64,000 nt of DNA from the NCBI GenBank assembly GCA_947498505.1, contig CANMKG010000003.1:496001-560000 (forward strand), in the 5' to 3' direction. Position numbers and translations under genes: made by a program. The notes under the pieces were generated by a model. The model was not told the DNA's origin. It saw nothing but the letters and a program-made list of their open reading frames with translations, and ran no database searches. Source of the DNA: an uncultured Maribacter sp. Lineage in GTDB: Bacteria > Bacteroidota > Bacteroidia > Flavobacteriales > Flavobacteriaceae. Of the stretch, positions 1 through 9,843 are shown piece after piece (position 1 is the first letter of the stretch; each line of letters begins with the position of its first letter).

Positions 1-899
1 TGACTTTAAAAATCTATCTCTCTTCTATTATTGTTAGTTTATTGTTCGTTGTAAACGTGCAATCTCAAAAAAAAGTTACCGCAAAAAAAGGAGATGGAAT
101 ATATTCTTTGCTGAGAAGAGAAGGTATTAATCCTGTTAAGTATTATGTTGATTTTGTTGAGCTTAACAAGGAAAGTTTAGTGTCTGGAAGCAACTTAAAA
201 GAAGGAGTCGCTTATATTCTTCCGGAAGCAAAAGATTCTTTTAAAAGTTTAGGAGTAGAAATACAATTTCCTGAAGCAACTGAAAAACCCATTTTTGATG
301 AGGTAGCTAAGTTTGTTGCTAAAGACAGTACCCTTAAAAATACAGTATACTATTTAATTTCAAATAATATATTAAGCCCTTATATAAAAACCTTAACAAA
401 ACGTCTAATATTAAAGGGTGCTAAAGTATATACGCTTTACCAAAACGCAGATAATACTTTAGAAAATTCTGAAAAGGAAAATTTAGGCACGTATGTTGAT
501 GTTATTAATAAAAAATACTTAATGCATAGAGGACGGTACCAACGTGTGTTAGTAATTAATGGTAATAGTAGTCTTGCCAAATCAAACCCTCAAGTAACCA
601 TTCATCATCATGAAGGGAGTGAAGATGGGGAAAAATTGGCAGAGAGTATTCAAAAATCAATAAAGGCAACAAGCGTTACACAAAGACAATTGAAAAATAG
701 TAAAGTTTTGGCAGATGGAGATAAACAATATTTTGCTAAAAATATTTTACCAACTGTTACTTTTGTTGAAATAGGAAAAACTCCAGGCAATTCTGAAAAC
801 ACAATTAAGTCTCGGGTTAATAAAAAGAATTTCACTTCGTTAATTACTAAAGCTATTTTAACCGATTATTCTAATGCAAATTTTGAGGATGAAGATTAA
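1..899 (+). CDS. Exported degenerate amidase_3 paralogue, start codon cut by the window edge
   Basis: The reading frame is open from base 3 and the bases TG at 1-2 look like the end of a start codon whose first base lies outside the window. That start gives a signal peptide (TLKIYLSSIIVSLLFVVNVQ then SQ), better than the internal TTG at 42. An N-terminal LysM-like stretch with GDGIYSLLRREGINP is shared with the next gene (GDGIYSLLRKQGLNP), and so are the motifs HRGRYQR and HHHE. The zinc-binding SGHGGPDPG block of the neighbour is replaced by SNNILSPYI, so it is probably not an active amidase. It may bind peptidoglycan or regulate its neighbour (inference). The two genes are 51 bp apart and look like a tandem duplication with one decayed copy. 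Confidence 0.7.
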   Translation, partial: TLKIYLSSIIVSLLFVVNVQSQKKVTAKKGDGIYSLLRREGINPVKYYVDFVELNKESLVSGSNLKEGVAYILPEAKDSFKSLGVEIQFPEATEKPIFDEVAKFVAKDSTLKNTVYYLISNNILSPYIKTLTKRLILKGAKVYTLYQNADNTLENSEKENLGTYVDVINKKYLMHRGRYQRVLVINGNSSLAKSNPQVTIHHHEGSEDGEKLAESIQKSIKATSVTQRQLKNSKVLADGDKQYFAKNILPTVTFVEIGKTPGNSENTIKSRVNKKNFTSLITKAILTDYSNANFEDED

Positions 900-950
900 A
901 ATTTAAATCTTTGCCCATATTATTAAATAACGGTTGATAATACTTTTAAG

Positions 951-1991
951 GTGAATAAACTTTTTTATACTTTTTTTTTAGTTTTTATAAGCATTTCACA
1001 ATTTAGTTGGAGCCAAGACTCTCTGGTTAGTGTAATGGCAGAACAAGGGGATGGAATATACTCTTTGTTAAGAAAACAAGGGCTAAATCCATACACCCAT
1101 TTTGATGATTTTGTAAAACTTAATATCACTAACATTAGAGATAGTGTTCATATTTATGAGGGTCGTTCATATAAGATACCTGTTAAAATAAATGATGTTG
1201 AAGAGCAAACCTCTTCAACAACTGCCGCCACCAACATTGTTAAACCAAAAATAAAAGGCAAAAAGTTTCCAATTTTTGGAAAAAAACATGAAACAGTATC
1301 TCCTAAAAGCAATCGATTAAAGGGTACAGTTTTCTATGTGGTTTCTGGACATGGAGGACCAGATCCTGGTGCAATGACAAATTACAAATCTAAACCCATT
1401 TGTGAAGACGAATATGCATACGATATTTCGTTGCGATTAGCAAAGGAGTTGTTATCTCATGGTGCTATGGTTTACATAATAATCAGAGATGAAAATGATG
1501 GAATTAGAGATGAACGAATTCTAAAAATTGACCATGATGAAGTTGCCTATCAAGATGAAATTATTCCTTTAAATCAAGTAAAAAGATTAAAACAGCGTGC
1601 AAACATTGTAAATAAGTTGTATAAAAAACACAGAGGAAAACACCAACGTTTAATAGTTACTCATGTAGATAGCAGAAGTAAGGGGCAAAATATTGATGCC
1701 TTTTTCTATCATCATGAAAAAAGTAAAAGTGGAAAAAAATTAGCGGAAAACATTCATGCTACATTTCAAAAAAAATATAAAAAATACCAGCCCAATAGAG
1801 TTTATGACGGAACTTTTTCGGATAGAACTGGGCTATATATGGTTAAGAATACGCTACCTGCTACCGTATATATAGAAATTGGGAATATTAGAAATAAAAA
1901 AGATCAGCGTCGAATTTTAGAGTATGATAACCGACAAGCTCTTGCCAAATGGATTAGCGAAGGCGCTATCTTGGACTATGAGAGCAAATAG
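951..1991 (+). CDS. Exported N-acetylmuramoyl-L-alanine amidase (amidase_3 family)
   Basis: 346 residues with a GTG start that begins a clear signal peptide ending near SWSQ (about residue 22). Residues 32-78 form a LysM-like region. The catalytic domain covers about 125-345 and shows the family's zinc and acid residues: H134 in SGHGGPDPG, E152 or E154, H238 in VTHVDS, and E309 in YIEIGN. The family cleaves the MurNAc-L-Ala bond of peptidoglycan in the periplasm. Unlike the upstream paralogue, the catalytic set is intact. No island operator lies before it, so it probably belongs to the ordinary chromosome flanking the catabolic island. Confidence 0.8.
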   Translation: MNKLFYTFFLVFISISQFSWSQDSLVSVMAEQGDGIYSLLRKQGLNPYTHFDDFVKLNITNIRDSVHIYEGRSYKIPVKINDVEEQTSSTTAATNIVKPKIKGKKFPIFGKKHETVSPKSNRLKGTVFYVVSGHGGPDPGAMTNYKSKPICEDEYAYDISLRLAKELLSHGAMVYIIIRDENDGIRDERILKIDHDEVAYQDEIIPLNQVKRLKQRANIVNKLYKKHRGKHQRLIVTHVDSRSKGQNIDAFFYHHEKSKSGKKLAENIHATFQKKYKKYQPNRVYDGTFSDRTGLYMVKNTLPATVYIEIGNIRNKKDQRRILEYDNRQALAKWISEGAILDYESK

Positions 1992-2051
1992 TTAGTTCCA
2001 TTTTCACTTCATAAATACTAAACCTAATTAGAATAAATTGTTATAAGAATT

Positions 2052-2080
2052 AAAATTAGTTAACTATGTTAACTAATTTT
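2052..2080. promoter_or_regulatory. Operator, single-dyad type, for the PCC/mutase operon
   Basis: Perfect inverted repeat with 13-bp arms around TAT, centre 2066, core TTAACTATGTTAA. It lies 86 bp before the carboxylase operon and directly upstream of a TAnnTTTG -7 element. It matches the dyads before the other transcription units of the window. Binding by the MarR protein at 9244-9762 is inferred. Confidence 0.8.
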
Positions 2081-2082
2081 TG

Positions 2083-2090
2083 TACTTTTG
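2083..2090 (+). promoter_or_regulatory. Promoter -7 element (TACTTTTG)
   Basis: Exact match to the Bacteroidota -7 consensus TAnnTTTG, two bases after the operator, so a protein on the dyad would cover the -33 region. The expected transcript starts near 2096 with a leader of about 70 nt. Confidence 0.6.
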
Positions 2091-2165
2091 AGAAAACATA
2101 TAAGTTTATTTAAAGGTTAAAATACCTTAGTTTTAGTTTAAAATTATCAAACAAATGCTATAAAT

Positions 2166-2645
2166 ATGGCGAATTATAAAGTCACCGTTGGCGAAGAAGA
2201 ACTAATGGTTCAAAAAAGTACGGCAGATGAATTGGATGTTAGCAAAATCAATGCTAACCATTTTCATGTACTTAAAAATTATAAGGCATATAATATTGAA
2301 GTAATAAGTACTAACTTTTTAAATAAAGAACTTACTATTTCAGTAAACGGAAACAACCATCACATTAAAATAGAAGATGAGTATGACCAAATGGTAAAAC
2401 AAATGGGCTTGTTTTCTAACGCTTCTCAGAAACTTAATAATATTAAAGCGCCAATGCCAGGTCTTATTGTAGATGTTATGGTGGAGGAGGGACAAACTAT
2501 AGAAGAGGGAACTCCTTTAATAGTACTGTCAGCAATGAAAATGGAGAATATTATATTGTCCCAAGGGGAAGGAGTAATAAAATCTGTGGCGGTTAAGAAA
2601 GATGATGCAGTAGATAAAGGTCAAATAATTATTGAGATAGACTAG
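2166..2645 (+). CDS. Biotin carboxyl carrier subunit of propionyl-CoA carboxylase
   Basis: 159 residues. The C-terminal half (about 93-159) is a biotinyl domain with the biotinylation motif AMKM; K125 is the modified lysine. The N-terminal part is the linker seen in carriers of acyl-CoA carboxylases. It carries carboxybiotin between the carboxylase (next gene, 7 bp on) and the carboxyltransferase. It is the first gene of a tight operon (carrier, carboxylase, transferase, two mutase subunits) behind the operator at 2052-2080. The separate carrier subunit is the three-gene arrangement of this enzyme class. Substrate preference for propionyl-CoA is inferred from the co-transcribed mutase. Confidence 0.88.
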   Translation: MANYKVTVGEEELMVQKSTADELDVSKINANHFHVLKNYKAYNIEVISTNFLNKELTISVNGNNHHIKIEDEYDQMVKQMGLFSNASQKLNNIKAPMPGLIVDVMVEEGQTIEEGTPLIVLSAMKMENIILSQGEGVIKSVAVKKDDAVDKGQIIIEID

Positions 2646-2652
2646 CAACAAA

Positions 2653-4125
2653 ATGAAGAAAATAGTAATAGCCAATCGTGGAGAAATAGCGCTTCGTATT
2701 ATGAAGACAGCTCAAAAAATGGGCATAAAAACTGTTGCCGTATACTCCAATGTAGATCGTGATGCACCACATGTAAGATTCGCAGATGAAGCCATTCTTT
2801 TAGGAGATGCGCCATCAGTTGATTCGTATTTGGTAATGGACAAAATTATAGCTGCGGCCAAACAAACAGGTGCAGAAGGTATACATCCAGGATACGGATT
2901 TTTAAGCGAAAATGCCACTTTTGCTCAGATGGTAAAAGACAACGGTATTACTTTTATTGGTCCTAAACCACATGCAATAAAAGTAATGGGTAATAAATTA
3001 GCAGCAAAAGAAGCTGTTAAAGATTATGATATTCCAATGGTTCCTGGTATTGAGGAAGCCATAACCGATATTGATTTAGCAAAAAAAATTGCCGAAGAAA
3101 TAGGATTTCCAATTTTAATTAAAGCCTCCGCTGGTGGTGGTGGAAAAGGAATGCGTGTTGTTGATTCTTTGGAAGAGTTACCAGAACAAATGGACAGAGC
3201 CATTAGTGAGGCTTTGGCAGCTTTTGGTGATGGAGCGGTTTTTATTGAAAAATATGTGACTTCACCAAGACATATTGAAATACAAGTATTGGCAGATAAT
3301 CATGGAAACGTTGTTCACCTCTTTGAAAGAGAGTGTAGTGTACAGCGTAGACACCAAAAAGTTGTGGAAGAAGCACCGTCTATTGTGTTAACCCCAGAAA
3401 TAAGAGAAGCAATGGGCGAAGCTGCTATTAAAGTAGCTAAAGCTTGTGATTATGTTGGAGCAGGAACTGTTGAGTTTTTACTTGATGGAGATAAGAATTT
3501 TTATTTCTTAGAAATGAATACGCGTCTGCAAGTAGAGCACCCGGTAACCGAATTAATATCTGGTTTAGATTTGGTTGAACAACAAATTAAAGTTGCAAGA
3601 AATCAAAAGCTTGAATTTGAACAAAAAGATTTATCGATTAATGGTCATGCGTTAGAAATTAGAGTATATGCAGAGGACCCTTTAGATAATTTTATGCCTA
3701 GTATTGGAACCCTTTCCACATATGTAAGACCAAGTGGCGAAGGTATTAGAGTTGATGATGGTTATGAACAAGGAATGCAAATTCCAATCTATTATGACCC
3801 AATGTTATCAAAGTTAATTACCTATGGTAAAAATAGAGATGAGGCCATTCAATTAATGATAAAAGCAATTGGAGATTATAAAGTAGAAGGGGTCTCAACA
3901 ACATTACCCTTTGGTCAGTTTGTTTGTGAGCATGAGGCTTTTCAGTCAGGTAATTTTGACACACACTTTGTAAAAAACTATTACAACCCTGAAGATCTTA
4001 AGAATCAGTTTTCTGAAGAAAAAGAAATTGCCGCTCAAATAGGTTTACGACTGTATTTGGAAAGTCAAAAGAATATAAAAACACCAAAAAAAATTCCATC
4101 TAACTGGAAAAAAAATAGAATCTAG
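2653..4125 (+). CDS. pccA: Biotin carboxylase subunit of propionyl-CoA carboxylase
   Basis: 490 residues with the full AccC layout: N-terminal Rossmann part (KKIVIANRGEIALRI), ATP-grasp with glycine-rich loop AGGGGKGMR, active-site EMNTRLQVEHPVTE, then the C-terminal biotin carboxylase domain. It makes carboxybiotin from bicarbonate and ATP. There is no biotinyl domain of its own, which the preceding small gene supplies. An AccC of fatty-acid synthesis would look similar, but the neighbours pccB and mutAB point to propionyl-CoA breakdown. Confidence 0.88.
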   Translation: MKKIVIANRGEIALRIMKTAQKMGIKTVAVYSNVDRDAPHVRFADEAILLGDAPSVDSYLVMDKIIAAAKQTGAEGIHPGYGFLSENATFAQMVKDNGITFIGPKPHAIKVMGNKLAAKEAVKDYDIPMVPGIEEAITDIDLAKKIAEEIGFPILIKASAGGGGKGMRVVDSLEELPEQMDRAISEALAAFGDGAVFIEKYVTSPRHIEIQVLADNHGNVVHLFERECSVQRRHQKVVEEAPSIVLTPEIREAMGEAAIKVAKACDYVGAGTVEFLLDGDKNFYFLEMNTRLQVEHPVTELISGLDLVEQQIKVARNQKLEFEQKDLSINGHALEIRVYAEDPLDNFMPSIGTLSTYVRPSGEGIRVDDGYEQGMQIPIYYDPMLSKLITYGKNRDEAIQLMIKAIGDYKVEGVSTTLPFGQFVCEHEAFQSGNFDTHFVKNYYNPEDLKNQFSEEKEIAAQIGLRLYLESQKNIKTPKKIPSNWKKNRI

Positions 4126-4155
4126 GTTGTTGTAATAACAGTCAAAAAGTATACA

Positions 4156-5697
4156 ATGAAAGACAATCAGAAAATACTAAAAGATAAATTGGAAGCCTCT
4201 AGATTAGGAGGAGGTCAAGAACGCATTGACAAGCAACATGCCAAAGGAAAATTAACTGCTCGTGAGCGTATACACTTTCTGTTAGATGAAGGTTCGTTTG
4301 AGGAACTTGGAGCGTTGGTAACTCACCGTACTAAAGATTTTGGTATGGATAAACAGATTTTCTATGGTGATGGTGTTGTAACAGGTTACGGAACCATTAA
4401 CGGAAGACAAGTCTATGTTTTTGCTCAAGATTTTACCGTTTTTGGCGGAGCGTTATCTGAAACACATGCGGAAAAAATTTGTAAAGTAATGGATATTGCT
4501 ATGCGAGTAGGTGTACCATTAATTGGGCTGAATGATAGTGGTGGGGCTCGTATTCAAGAAGGTGTTAGATCCTTAGGAGGCTATGCAGATATTTTTCATA
4601 AAAACGTAATGGCGTCCGGGGTAATCCCTCAAATATCGGCTATTATGGGGCCTTGTGCAGGAGGAGCAGTGTATTCACCTGCGATGACTGATTTTACTTT
4701 AATGGTAGAAAACTCCAGTTATATGTTTGTAACTGGTCCAAATGTAGTAAAAACGGTTACAAATGAAGAGGTTACGTCCGAAGAGCTTGGTGGGGCAACT
4801 ACGCATGCAACAAAATCGGGAGTAACTCACTTAACTGCTGCAAACGATATTGAATGTATTGAACAAATAAAGCAGCTGATAAGTTATATGCCTCAAAATT
4901 GTGAAGATTCACCAGAACAATTGCCATATGAATTAAAAGACGAGATTAGAGAAGTTCTGGAAGAAATTGTACCAGAAAACGCTAATCAACCGTATGATAT
5001 GCGTAGCGTAATAAATGGTATTATTGATGAAGATTCTTTTTTTGAAATTCATAAAGACTATGCAGATAACATTGTTGTTGGTTTCGCACGAATTGGTGGA
5101 AGAAGTATTGGAATTGTGGCAAATCAGCCAATAAGTTTGGCGGGTGTTTTAGATGTAGAATGTTCTAAAAAAGCGGCCAGGTTTACACGTTTTTGTGATT
5201 GTTTCAATATTCCATTGCTAGTATTGGTCGATGTACCAGGTTTTTTACCAGGAACGGATCAAGAATGGAATGGAATAATTACTAATGGAGCTAAATTGTT
5301 ATATGCATTAAGTGAGGCAACAGTTCCTAAAGTAACGCTAATTACAAGAAAGGCTTACGGTGGTGCTTATGATGTTATGAATTCCAAACATATCGGAGCA
5401 GACATGAATTATGCGTGGCCTACGGCTGAAATAGCTGTAATGGGAGCCAAAGGAGCAAGTGAAATTATTTTCAGAAAAGAAATAGCTGCTGCTAAAGATC
5501 CTGAAGCAAAGTTAATTGAGAAGGAAAAAGAGTATGCAGACAAGTTTGCAAATCCTTATAGCGCAGCTGAAAGAGGCTTTATCGACGAGGTTATTTTACC
5601 AAAAGATTCACGTAAAAAGCTCATAAAGGCATTTGCAATGCTTGAAAATAAAAATATAGTGTTGCCTAAGAAAAAGCATGGGAATATTCCGTTATAA
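4156..5697 (+). CDS. pccB: Propionyl-CoA carboxylase carboxyltransferase subunit
   Basis: 513 residues, the usual length of the PccB/MmdA family with fused AccD- and AccA-like halves. Visible markers are GKLTARERI near the N terminus, the oxyanion region [13 protein letters not shown], and the second-half blocks [13 protein letters not shown] and [12 protein letters not shown]. It moves the carboxyl group from carboxybiotin to propionyl-CoA, giving (S)-methylmalonyl-CoA. It lies 30 bp after the carboxylase and 16 bp before the mutase small subunit. Family members differ in acyl-CoA choice; the mutase downstream supports propionyl-CoA. Confidence 0.9.
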   Translation: MKDNQKILKDKLEASRLGGGQERIDKQHAKGKLTARERIHFLLDEGSFEELGALVTHRTKDFGMDKQIFYGDGVVTGYGTINGRQVYVFAQDFTVFGGALSETHAEKICKVMDIAMRVGVPLIGLNDSGGARIQEGVRSLGGYADIFHKNVMASGVIPQISAIMGPCAGGAVYSPAMTDFTLMVENSSYMFVTGPNVVKTVTNEEVTSEELGGATTHATKSGVTHLTAANDIECIEQIKQLISYMPQNCEDSPEQLPYELKDEIREVLEEIVPENANQPYDMRSVINGIIDEDSFFEIHKDYADNIVVGFARIGGRSIGIVANQPISLAGVLDVECSKKAARFTRFCDCFNIPLLVLVDVPGFLPGTDQEWNGIITNGAKLLYALSEATVPKVTLITRKAYGGAYDVMNSKHIGADMNYAWPTAEIAVMGAKGASEIIFRKEIAAAKDPEAKLIEKEKEYADKFANPYSAAERGFIDEVILPKDSRKKLIKAFAMLENKNIVLPKKKHGNIPL

Positions 5698-5713
5698 CTA
5701 AAATTGGAACGTT

Positions 5714-7090
5714 ATGGGTGAAAAGGCTTTGTTTAATGAATTTTCTGAAGTAACCACAACAGAGTGGGTTTCAAAAATCACACAAGATTTAAAGGGCGCA
5801 GATTATGACGAAACACTCATTTGGAAATCACCAGAAGAGATAAACGTTAAGCCATTTTACGATAGGAATGATGTTGATGAAACGTTAAAAATACCAATAC
5901 CCACTAGCGAATGGAAAATTGGACATCACATTTTAGTAGAGGATGTTAATGACGCGAATGCAAACGCTATTAATGCCATTAAATGCGGGGCTGAGAGTAT
6001 CGTGTTTTATGTTTTAGATGAAACTCAAAATGGATTAGAACTCCTTTCTGAAATCAATTTAGAAGCGGTTACAGTTTATTTTGAACTTCAATTTTTATCA
6101 ACAAGCTACATAAAAACTATTATAGATTTTGCTGGAAAAGACCAATCCAATATCTTTTTTAATGTAGATATGTTGGGTAGTTTTAGCAAGACTGGTAATT
6201 GGAATGTTACTCAAGAAGAAGACTTTAATTTTCTAAACTCAGTAATATCTTTAAACGGAACCAATACACTACAAATAGATACTTCTCAATATCAAAATGC
6301 AGGAGGAAATATGGTTCAGCAATTAGCCTTTTCTCTTAATCATGCTAACGAATATCTGAACTATTTTAATGCTGAAAAAATATTAGATAAGGTAGAAGTT
6401 ATAACTTTTAAAGTTGCTGTAGGGAGTAATTACTTTTTTGAAATCGCAAAATTAAGAGCGTTTCGTTTATTGTGGAAAACATTAATATCCGCTTATAGTA
6501 TGTCGATTAAAATGCATATTGTAGCCATACCAACAAAACGGAATAAAACGTTGTATGACTATAATGTAAATATGCTAAGAACAACTAGCGAGACTATGTC
6601 TTCAGTACTAGGTGGCGCAGATATGATTTGCAATCAACCGTATGATGCTATTTTTCATAAGAGTAACGATTTTGGAGAACGAATAGCTTTGAATCAGCTA
6701 TTACTGTTAAAAAATGAAAGTTATTTTGATAAAGTAAGTAATGCAGCGGAAGGCTCATATTATATAGAAGCTATAACGCAAAATATCGCCGATAAGGCTT
6801 TTCTTTTGTTTAAAGAAATAGAAGAAAAAGGAGGTTTTATTTCTGCATTAAAGCAGGGAGAAATCCAAAACCAGATTAAAAATAGTGCTCAGAAAGAGCA
6901 AGAAAGATTCAATACAAAAGAAGAAGTTCTGGTAGGAACCAACAAATATCAAAACACAGCGGATAAAATGAAAAATGATTTAGAAATTCATTCTTTTCAG
7001 ACCGATGTGTCAGGGGATACCTGCGTAGTACCAATTAGTGAAAGTAGGTTGGCAGAGGAAGTTGAACTAGAATTATTACGTAATGAGTAG
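5714..7090 (+). CDS. mutA: Methylmalonyl-CoA mutase, small (beta) subunit
   Basis: 458 residues, resembling the catalytically inactive small subunit of heterodimeric mutases. It starts with the typical [20 protein letters not shown] segment, has a TIM-barrel part ([13 protein letters not shown]) matching the large subunit, and has no B12-binding DxHxxG. It ends with an 8-bp overlap into mutB, indicating translational coupling. Together they convert (R)-methylmalonyl-CoA to succinyl-CoA. No classic methylmalonyl-CoA epimerase was found in the window, although several VOC-fold proteins (the epimerase superfamily) are present. Confidence 0.88.
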   Translation: MGEKALFNEFSEVTTTEWVSKITQDLKGADYDETLIWKSPEEINVKPFYDRNDVDETLKIPIPTSEWKIGHHILVEDVNDANANAINAIKCGAESIVFYVLDETQNGLELLSEINLEAVTVYFELQFLSTSYIKTIIDFAGKDQSNIFFNVDMLGSFSKTGNWNVTQEEDFNFLNSVISLNGTNTLQIDTSQYQNAGGNMVQQLAFSLNHANEYLNYFNAEKILDKVEVITFKVAVGSNYFFEIAKLRAFRLLWKTLISAYSMSIKMHIVAIPTKRNKTLYDYNVNMLRTTSETMSSVLGGADMICNQPYDAIFHKSNDFGERIALNQLLLLKNESYFDKVSNAAEGSYYIEAITQNIADKAFLLFKEIEEKGGFISALKQGEIQNQIKNSAQKEQERFNTKEEVLVGTNKYQNTADKMKNDLEIHSFQTDVSGDTCVVPISESRLAEEVELELLRNE

Positions 7091-9233
7091 AAAAAGTTTC
7101 CAACATATCACATTAAAAACATCTTCAGAGAATACTACAAAGATTCCTGATTCCGAAGGTCATGCTACTGCAGAAGGAATACATGTAAAAAAACAATATT
7201 CTAAAGAAGATATAAAAGATGTTGAACATCTAAATTTTGTTGCAGGAATTGCTCCGTATTTACGTGGGCCATACTCTACGATGTATGTTCGTCGTCCGTG
7301 GACCATACGACAATATGCTGGTTTTTCTACTGCAGAGGAGAGTAATGCATTTTACAAAAGAAACCTAGAGGCGGGTCAAAAAGGACTTTCGGTAGCTTTT
7401 GACTTACCTACGCATAGAGGGTATGATAGTGATCATGAACGTGTTGTGGGTGATGTTGGAAAAGCGGGCGTGGCTATTGATTCTGTGGAGGATATGAAAA
7501 TTTTGTTTGATAGTATTCCTCTAGATAAAATGTCGGTTTCAATGACCATGAATGGTGCTGTATTGCCTATTATGGCATTTTATATAGTAGCAGCTGAAGA
7601 ACAAGGTGTTAAAGCAGAATTACTATCAGGTACAATTCAAAATGATATTTTAAAGGAATTTATGGTACGTAACACCTACATATATCCTCCAAAACCGTCA
7701 ATGCAGATAATATCGGATATTTTTGAATATACCAGTAAAAACATGCCCAAATTTAATAGCATCAGTATTTCTGGGTATCACATGCATGAAGCTGGAGCCA
7801 CTGCAGATATTGAATTGGCGTATACACTAGCAGACGGTTTAGAATATATTAGAACTGGACTTGCGTCCGGAATGAAAATAGATGATTTTGCACCACGATT
7901 ATCCTTTTTTTGGGGTATTGGAATGAATCATTTTATGGAAATAGCTAAGTTGCGCGCAGGTAGAATGTTATGGGCTAAATTGGTAAATCAATTTAATCCG
8001 CAGAACCAAAAATCATTAGCACTCAGAACGCATTGTCAAACAAGCGGTTGGAGTTTAACTGAACAAGACCCTTTTAATAACGTTGCTAGAACTACTATTG
8101 AAGCGGCCGCAGCCGTTTTTGGAGGAACGCAGAGTTTGCATACCAATGCTTTGGATGAAGCCATAGCATTACCAACAGATTTTTCGGCTAGAATTGCTAG
8201 AGAGACTCAAATTTTTCTTCAAGAAGAAACTAAAATTACCAAAACGGTAGATCCTTGGGCAGGAAGCTATTATGTTGAAAGTTTAACAGCGCAATTAGCC
8301 GAAAAAGCTTGGGAGTTAATTGAGGAGGTAGAATCTCTGGGAGGAATGACCAAAGCAATAGAATCTGGTATTCCTAAAATGCGAATTGAGGAGGCGGCAG
8401 CACGAAAACAAGCACGAATAGATAGTGGTAAAGATGTTATCGTGGGTGTTAATAAATATGCTCTTGAAGAAGAAGATGAGTTGCATATTTTAGAAGTAGA
8501 TAATGCTGAGGTACGTAGACAACAGGTTGAACGATTAAATACAATAAAGAAGGAGAGAGATACTAAAAAGGTGGAAACTGCTTTAGCTGAGTTAACAAAA
8601 GCAGCGGATTTAAAGATGAATGCTAAAGGCGAATCATATAATTTATTAGATTTAGCGGTAAAAGCAGCTCGAGAAAGAGCTACTTTAGGAGAAATAAGTG
8701 ATGCCTTAGAAGAAGTATTTGGGCGTCATAAAGCATTAATTAAATCTATATCGGGAGTGTATTCTAATGAAATAAAAGAAGACGATAGCTTTAAAAAAGC
8801 TCAGGAAATGACTGATGCTTTCGCGGAACTCGAAGGTAGAAGACCTCGAATTATGATTGCAAAAATGGGACAAGATGGTCATGACCGCGGAGCCAAAGTA
8901 ATTGCCACCGGTTACGCAGATATTGGCTTTGATGTAGATATAGGGCCGCTTTTTCAGACGCCAGAAGAAGTTGCTAAACAAGCAGTTGAAAATGATGTTC
9001 ACATTTTAGGAGTATCTTCTTTAGCGGCAGGTCATAAAACACTAGTTCCAAAGGTTGTAAAGGAACTTGAAAAATATGGCCGAGAAGATATACTTGTAAT
9101 TGTAGGAGGTGTTATTCCTAAACAAGATTATCAATTTTTAATAGATGCGGGAGCTGTAGCGGTTTTTGGCCCTGGAACAAAAATTAGCTTGGCAGCAATT
9201 CAAATATTAGAAATACTTTTAGAGCAACAATAA
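7083..9233 (+). CDS. mutB: Methylmalonyl-CoA mutase, large (alpha) subunit
   Basis: 716 residues, full length for the catalytic subunit. The TIM-barrel part carries [18 protein letters not shown] and the substrate-pocket block [14 protein letters not shown]. The C-terminal cobalamin domain has [16 protein letters not shown] with H600 as cobalt ligand and the later GGVIPKQDY motif. It isomerises methylmalonyl-CoA to succinyl-CoA with adenosylcobalamin. It is the last gene of the operon; the convergent MarR gene begins 10 bp on, with no visible terminator between. Confidence 0.93.
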   Translation: MSRKSFQHITLKTSSENTTKIPDSEGHATAEGIHVKKQYSKEDIKDVEHLNFVAGIAPYLRGPYSTMYVRRPWTIRQYAGFSTAEESNAFYKRNLEAGQKGLSVAFDLPTHRGYDSDHERVVGDVGKAGVAIDSVEDMKILFDSIPLDKMSVSMTMNGAVLPIMAFYIVAAEEQGVKAELLSGTIQNDILKEFMVRNTYIYPPKPSMQIISDIFEYTSKNMPKFNSISISGYHMHEAGATADIELAYTLADGLEYIRTGLASGMKIDDFAPRLSFFWGIGMNHFMEIAKLRAGRMLWAKLVNQFNPQNQKSLALRTHCQTSGWSLTEQDPFNNVARTTIEAAAAVFGGTQSLHTNALDEAIALPTDFSARIARETQIFLQEETKITKTVDPWAGSYYVESLTAQLAEKAWELIEEVESLGGMTKAIESGIPKMRIEEAAARKQARIDSGKDVIVGVNKYALEEEDELHILEVDNAEVRRQQVERLNTIKKERDTKKVETALAELTKAADLKMNAKGESYNLLDLAVKAARERATLGEISDALEEVFGRHKALIKSISGVYSNEIKEDDSFKKAQEMTDAFAELEGRRPRIMIAKMGQDGHDRGAKVIATGYADIGFDVDIGPLFQTPEEVAKQAVENDVHILGVSSLAAGHKTLVPKVVKELEKYGREDILVIVGGVIPKQDYQFLIDAGAVAVFGPGTKISLAAIQILEILLEQQ

Positions 9234-9243
9234 ATAGGAGAAG

Positions 9244-9762
9244 TTAAACCTTACTTTCATCAAACAACTTGTGGAAAGATTTAATTTTCTCGTCTTCGTT
9301 AATAAGCTTATTCATGCATTGTTCTAAAAACTGAAGAAAAGTTTCTTTCTCTTCAGTAGAAAATCCTTCGGTTAAAAAATGAATAACCCCAAGACGTGAT
9401 GGTTGGGTTTTATCAATTAACGCCATTCCTTTTTTGGTTAAGCGAAGACGTTTTTTTCTTCGATCTTGCCCGTCTTCAAATTGTTTTATTAATTTTTTGT
9501 CTAAAAGAACGTTAATAAGATTTGTGATGTTTGCTCTAGAAACATTTAATGATTCCGCTAGTTCACTAGCCATTAAATCTTTAACGTGCTTTTCTCTTTT
9601 AAAGAAAGGTAAATTAGGATTTCCAGATAAGTGTAATAAAATAAGCCATTGTTGTGTGGTTAAGCCTACTTTTAAATACACGTCATCTCCTATTTTCTTA
9701 AGCTGATTTGATAAATCAAAAATGCTTAATACAATAGATTCCTCTATACTTTTATCGATCAT
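9244..9762 (-). CDS. MarR-family transcriptional regulator, candidate master regulator of the island
   Basis: 172 residues with a winged helix-turn-helix at about 60-125: MASELAESLNVSRANITNLI (recognition region) followed by the wing DGQDRRKKRLRLTKKG. Helices on both sides would form the dimer interface. It is the only recognisable DNA-binding regulator in the window and lies between the PCC/mutase operon and the nitrilase gene. MarR dimers commonly bind AT-rich inverted repeats and release them on binding a pathway compound. The repeated TTAA-N5-TTAA dyads fit such a dimer, and a degenerate tandem copy sits just upstream of this gene, suggesting autoregulation (inference). Confidence 0.85.
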   Translation of the reverse strand: MIDKSIEESIVLSIFDLSNQLKKIGDDVYLKVGLTTQQWLILLHLSGNPNLPFFKREKHVKDLMASELAESLNVSRANITNLINVLLDKKLIKQFEDGQDRRKKRLRLTKKGMALIDKTQPSRLGVIHFLTEGFSTEEKETFLQFLEQCMNKLINEDEKIKSFHKLFDESKV

Positions 9763-9794
9763 GGTTTTTCTATTTTACAAATAAAATAAGCTGA

Positions 9795-9802
9795 CAAATA
9801 TA
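9795..9802 (-). promoter_or_regulatory. Promoter -7 element of the MarR gene (TATATTTG on the minus strand)
   Basis: Exact TAnnTTTG match. It would place the start of transcription near 9789, about 27 nt before the MarR ATG at 9762. The degenerate operator 9815-9843 lies immediately upstream, over the expected -33 region. Confidence 0.5.
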
Positions 9803-9814
9803 TAATTTATCAAT

Positions 9815-9843
9815 TTAACTATATAGTTTATTAACTACTTTTA
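9815..9843. promoter_or_regulatory. Degenerate tandem operator before the MarR gene
   Basis: Reads TTAA-N5-TAGT-N3-TTAA-N5-TTTA, the same 5/3/5 spacing as the tandem operators elsewhere, with two of four quarter-sites imperfect. It overlaps the 3' end of the upstream nitrilase-family gene and sits before a perfect -7 element. Lower affinity and autoregulation are inferred. Confidence 0.4.
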
